A DNA stretch of 64,000 nt from Pseudomonas fluorescens (GTDB lineage: Bacteria > Pseudomonadota > Gammaproteobacteria > Pseudomonadales > Pseudomonadaceae), in contig NZ_CABVIY010000001.1 in the NCBI RefSeq assembly GCF_902498195.1, positions 434,001 to 498,000 of the forward strand, read 5' to 3'. Both the position numbers and the translations under genes were made by a program. Positions 61,270 through 64,000 of this stretch are shown piece by piece (positions within the stretch are counted from its first letter, which is position 1; every line of letters begins with the position of its first letter). The notes under the pieces are model-generated. The model was not told where the DNA came from. It did no database searches and worked only from the letters and a program-made list of their open reading frames with translations.

Positions 61270-63402
61270 TCAAAACGTTGTCTGCACCGCCAACTCAAAG
61301 GTTCGCGGCGATCCCAGGTAATACGCCGGCGACACATGGGCAAACTCGGCATACACCTCGTTGGTCAGGTTGCGCACCCGGCCGGTGATCGTGGTGTGCC
61401 GGTCGACCTTGTAGCTGAGAAACGAACCGAACAGCGTGTACGACGGCACGGTCAGGGTGTTGGCGCTGTCGGCAAACACCGATGCCACGTAGCGTGCATC
61501 CACTCCGCCTTGCCATTGCGGCGCGAAATCATAGGTCAGCCACAGGTTGCCGACCCGGTCCGGGACGTTGGTCGGCGTGTTGCCCTGGCGTGAAACCACC
61601 TCGCCGGCGGTATTCTTCTCGGTGAATTCATCGTATTGGGCATCGACCCAGGCGAAGTTGCCTTCGGCCAGCAGCTGGTCGGTGATGCGCAGCGAGCTGG
61701 CCACTTCGATGCCCCGCGACGTTTGCTGGCCCACCGGAATGCTCAGGGTCGGGTCTTGCGGGTCGGTCACCGCGAAGTCCTTGCGCTCGATCCTGTACGC
61801 CGCCACCGTCGCCGAGCCGCGACCGTCCAGGTAGTCGAACTTGCTGCCGACTTCCCACTGCTTGCCCGTGGACACGTCGAAGTCCTGGGTGCCATTGGGC
61901 TGCTCGGCGGCGGTGCTGTATTGCGCGTAGACATTCGCTGACGGCAATACCTGATAGGTCAGGCCAACGCGCCCGGTCAGCGGTTCCCAGCGGCGCTTGA
62001 GGTGCCGTGGATTGCTGGCGGTGACGACGCGGTGGTTGGTCACGTCGAGGTCGATGTCGTCATAGCGCAGGCCAGTCAGCAGCGACAGTTTGTCGGTGAA
62101 TGCCAGGCGATTCTCGACAAACAGGGCCTTGGTGGTGACCTCGTTGGTCTTGTCGCTGACGAAACCCTGTCGGGTGCCAGGAATGTCGTAGAAGTGCCCC
62201 GGCGAATAGTTGTCTGGATCGACCGTGCTGGCGCCTTTGACGTTGAGCGGCGAGTTGGTGGTCTGGTTGACCTTGTACTCGAAGCCGCCGGACCAGGTCG
62301 TCGCCAGCCCCAGCAGCGTGTTGTCGTGGCGCAGTTCGAACTGGTTGCCGTCCTGCTCGCCCTGGTGCCGCACCTGATAAGCCGTGGAGCGGTTCACCGC
62401 GCTGTTGTCGGCGTTGTACTGGTAGGTTTCCAGGTTGCGGTAATCGCGCTGGCTGTCGAGGTGGTAAAGCATGTTGCGCAGGGTGGTGCTGTCGTTGATC
62501 CGGTAGTCGATGATCGAGCGCACCCAGATCGTCCGCTGTTCGTAGCGGCCGTCTTCGACGTTGTAATTATTGAAGCGGTTGTGTCTGTCGATCTTCAGTT
62601 CGCCAGCCTTGGGGCTCAGCACTGGCGTGCCCCAGTAGGGGCTGTCTTCGTGTTCGTCCTGGTATTCCAGGGCCAGGGTGTGGGACAGGTCTGGCGTCAG
62701 GTCGCTGAGCAATGAAAACGCGACGCTCCAGGCATCACGCTCCTGCCGGTCGATGTAGCCGTTGCCGGTGTTGTGGCTGACGTCGAGGCGGGCGTAATGC
62801 TGCACGTTCGCGCCGGCTTCGCTCAACGCATGATTGAGGCTGAAGGCGGTTTGGGTGGCGTCGTAGGTGCCGTAGCTGACCCTGCCTTCCAGTGCCTGCT
62901 CGTCGCGGCTCGCCAGTTTGGTGACGTAGTTCAGCGAGCCGCCCACGGAGCCGGCGCCATTGATCAGTGACGACGGGCCACCGACCAGCTCCACCCGGTC
63001 ATAAATCCACGCATCCACGGGCCGGGCGAGGCCACCGGATACGTTCACGCCATTGAACATCTGGGTGATCTGGCTGCTGGTGAAGCCTCGATAGGAGACG
63101 AAACCGCCGAAGCCCGGCGGTGCGCTGGCATTGACGCCGGGCAGGGTGTTGGCGGCGTCCTGGAAGTTCTGCGCACCACGGCGTTCGATGTCGTTGCGGT
63201 TGGCGATGGCCACCGAGGCCGGGGTGTCCCGCACACTCAAGCCCAGGCGCGAGGCCATGCCGCTGGACTGGTCCAGGTTCAGGCCGGGTGCGGCGCCTTG
63301 CTCGCCGTCGATGGTGATCGGGGCCAGATCGACCGTGGATTGTGCCCAGGCGCTGACGGACAGGCAGCCGAACAGGCTCGCCAGTAAAGGAACGTGTTTC
63401 AT
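61270..63402 (-). CDS. TonB-dependent outer-membrane receptor
   Basis: The 710-residue protein has a signal peptide (MKHVPLLASLFGCLSVSAWA), then a plug domain (SRLGLSVRDTPASVAIANRNDIERRGAQNFQDAANTLPGVNAS; VSYRGFTSSQITQMFNGVNVSGG; DRVELVGGPSSLINGAGSVGGSLNYVTK) and a beta barrel ending in aromatic F (ELAVQTTF). There is no STN domain, so it is a transport-only receptor without FecR signalling. The ligand is unknown: it could be a ferric siderophore or another metal chelate. It is next to a DUF2946 gene upstream on the same strand (89 bp apart), which may share its promoter. No Fur box was recognised. Confidence 0.92.
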   Translation of the reverse strand: MKHVPLLASLFGCLSVSAWAQSTVDLAPITIDGEQGAAPGLNLDQSSGMASRLGLSVRDTPASVAIANRNDIERRGAQNFQDAANTLPGVNASAPPGFGGFVSYRGFTSSQITQMFNGVNVSGGLARPVDAWIYDRVELVGGPSSLINGAGSVGGSLNYVTKLASRDEQALEGRVSYGTYDATQTAFSLNHALSEAGANVQHYARLDVSHNTGNGYIDRQERDAWSVAFSLLSDLTPDLSHTLALEYQDEHEDSPYWGTPVLSPKAGELKIDRHNRFNNYNVEDGRYEQRTIWVRSIIDYRINDSTTLRNMLYHLDSQRDYRNLETYQYNADNSAVNRSTAYQVRHQGEQDGNQFELRHDNTLLGLATTWSGGFEYKVNQTTNSPLNVKGASTVDPDNYSPGHFYDIPGTRQGFVSDKTNEVTTKALFVENRLAFTDKLSLLTGLRYDDIDLDVTNHRVVTASNPRHLKRRWEPLTGRVGLTYQVLPSANVYAQYSTAAEQPNGTQDFDVSTGKQWEVGSKFDYLDGRGSATVAAYRIERKDFAVTDPQDPTLSIPVGQQTSRGIEVASSLRITDQLLAEGNFAWVDAQYDEFTEKNTAGEVVSRQGNTPTNVPDRVGNLWLTYDFAPQWQGGVDARYVASVFADSANTLTVPSYTLFGSFLSYKVDRHTTITGRVRNLTNEVYAEFAHVSPAYYLGSPRTFELAVQTTF

Positions 63403-63491
63403 TGATGAATCCTGAATGCTTGGTTAGCAAGCAGCGCACACGCAAACGCCTCGCGTTGGCGAAGTGGGCTGAACGATAGCGACGAAGAGAT

Positions 63492-63878
63492 TCAGGCGAG
63501 CGGCGGCGCGCGCGGGTTGGCCGAGGGCCAGGTGAAGCGGGCAGGGAGGTCGGTACTGGCGATCGGCGCCAGCGGCGGGCTGTGTTGCTCGGGCAGGATC
63601 GCCAGGGTCAGGCTGGAGTTGAACGCCGGGCCCATGCCCCCGGTGGAACACAGTGGGCAGCCGAAGGCCTTGGACAGCGTCGGCAGTTGTTCCTGGGACG
63701 AGTGGGTCGAAGCCGGTGCCTGGGTGGCCGGGTCGACCGTACAGAACTGGCCGCCGATGCCATTGAGTTGCATCCCGACCATTTGCCCGTGACCGATGCT
63801 GCAGGCGAACACATTGAACAGAACGCAGCAGTAGAGCGTCCAGGCCAGCAGTGAGCGATCGGTGCGGGAGAATTTCAT
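63492..63878 (-). CDS. DUF2946 family protein
   Basis: The 128-residue product has a hydrophobic N-terminal segment (LLAWTLYCCVLFNVFACSIGHGQMVGMQL) and a CPLC motif in KAFGCPLCSTGGMG, with Cys, His and Met that could bind metal. DUF2946 members occur beside TonB-dependent receptors, often copper-linked ones, and their function is not settled. It is upstream of the TonB receptor gene on the same strand and may be co-transcribed with it. Confidence 0.8.
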   Translation of the reverse strand: MKFSRTDRSLLAWTLYCCVLFNVFACSIGHGQMVGMQLNGIGGQFCTVDPATQAPASTHSSQEQLPTLSKAFGCPLCSTGGMGPAFNSSLTLAILPEQHSPPLAPIASTDLPARFTWPSANPRAPPLA

Positions 63879-63973
63879 GGGGCGGCACTTTACTCCACCG
63901 CCGACCGGTCGTGCACTTCAAAAAATGCCGACTAGGATGATTCTGTCCAAATCCCTTTCAAGGATCTTCAACC

Positions 63974-64000
63974 ATGACCTTTGCGTTGGCTCAATGGCTG
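63974..64000 (+). CDS. start of a further gene (3' partial)
   Basis: AAGGATC precedes an ATG at 63974 that opens the frame MTFALAQWL to the window edge. Only nine codons are visible, so the product cannot be named. Confidence 0.45.

Overview
The window is a stretch of a Pseudomonas chromosome, most likely from the P. fluorescens group. The support is high GC, Pseudomonas-type gene content (FecI/FecR/TonB receptor signalling, DUF2388, DUF2789, GlxA-type AraC regulators, a short orphan RHS core gene) and about two dozen copies of two intergenic palindrome families. One family has the core GGGAGCGGGCTTGCTCGCGA and the other GCTGCCGCAGGCTGCGATC. No rRNA, tRNA, CRISPR array, intact insertion sequence or prophage was found.

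Layout, left part (1-19.6 kb): the 3' part of an alpha/beta hydrolase, a phosphoribosyltransferase and a YceI protein; a phage-lysin-like M15 peptidase facing an AT-richer gap; a tight three-gene operon of patatin phospholipase, HEXXH metallopeptidase and metallo-beta-lactamase-fold hydrolase; a 1142-residue multicopper oxidase; a Fur-box-controlled fecI-fecR-TonB receptor iron-signalling unit; a GNAT protein and an RNA-methyltransferase-like gene; then a cytochrome b, a molybdopterin oxidoreductase and a methionine-rich MXKDX-repeat protein, which together look like a periplasmic methionine-oxidation scavenging unit.

Middle part (19.6-43.4 kb): a cluster of a formaldehyde-activating-enzyme homologue, aldo/keto reductase, aldehyde dehydrogenase and MFS transporter, preceded by a perfect 25-bp palindrome of LysR type and followed by a convergent LysR gene. 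Next come an orphan receiver protein, a HAD phosphatase, two GlxA-type regulators, an SDR, a PLP enzyme, a DUF2388 protein, an NADH dehydrogenase-like flavoprotein and a secreted cyclase-family protein. A large catabolic cluster of unknown substrate follows (34.4-43.3 kb): semialdehyde dehydrogenase, LysR, cyclase-family hydrolase, NIPSNAP, iron alcohol dehydrogenase, SDR, MFS and FAD oxidoreductase. Three of its promoter regions carry the same GGGGGAT-N11-ATC operator, which ties the dispersed transcription units into one probable regulon.

Right part (43.5-64 kb): DinB and LysR genes that overlap tail to tail; an apparently frameshifted RHS core gene; an MFS exporter; a LysR divergent from an aldo/keto reductase-SDR-SRPBCC operon; a two-component system; a membrane protein followed by a 24-residue microprotein; a glutathione S-transferase; a DksA-like protein lacking two zinc cysteines but keeping the DxxDxA tip; a chemoreceptor with a C-terminal extra domain; several small conserved unknowns; a candidate small RNA with a strong terminator; an unaccompanied betaine-type binding protein; a TonB receptor; and a DUF2946 protein.

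All identifications come from reading motifs and translated sequence. No database search was possible, so family names are recognition calls and substrates are mostly unassigned.
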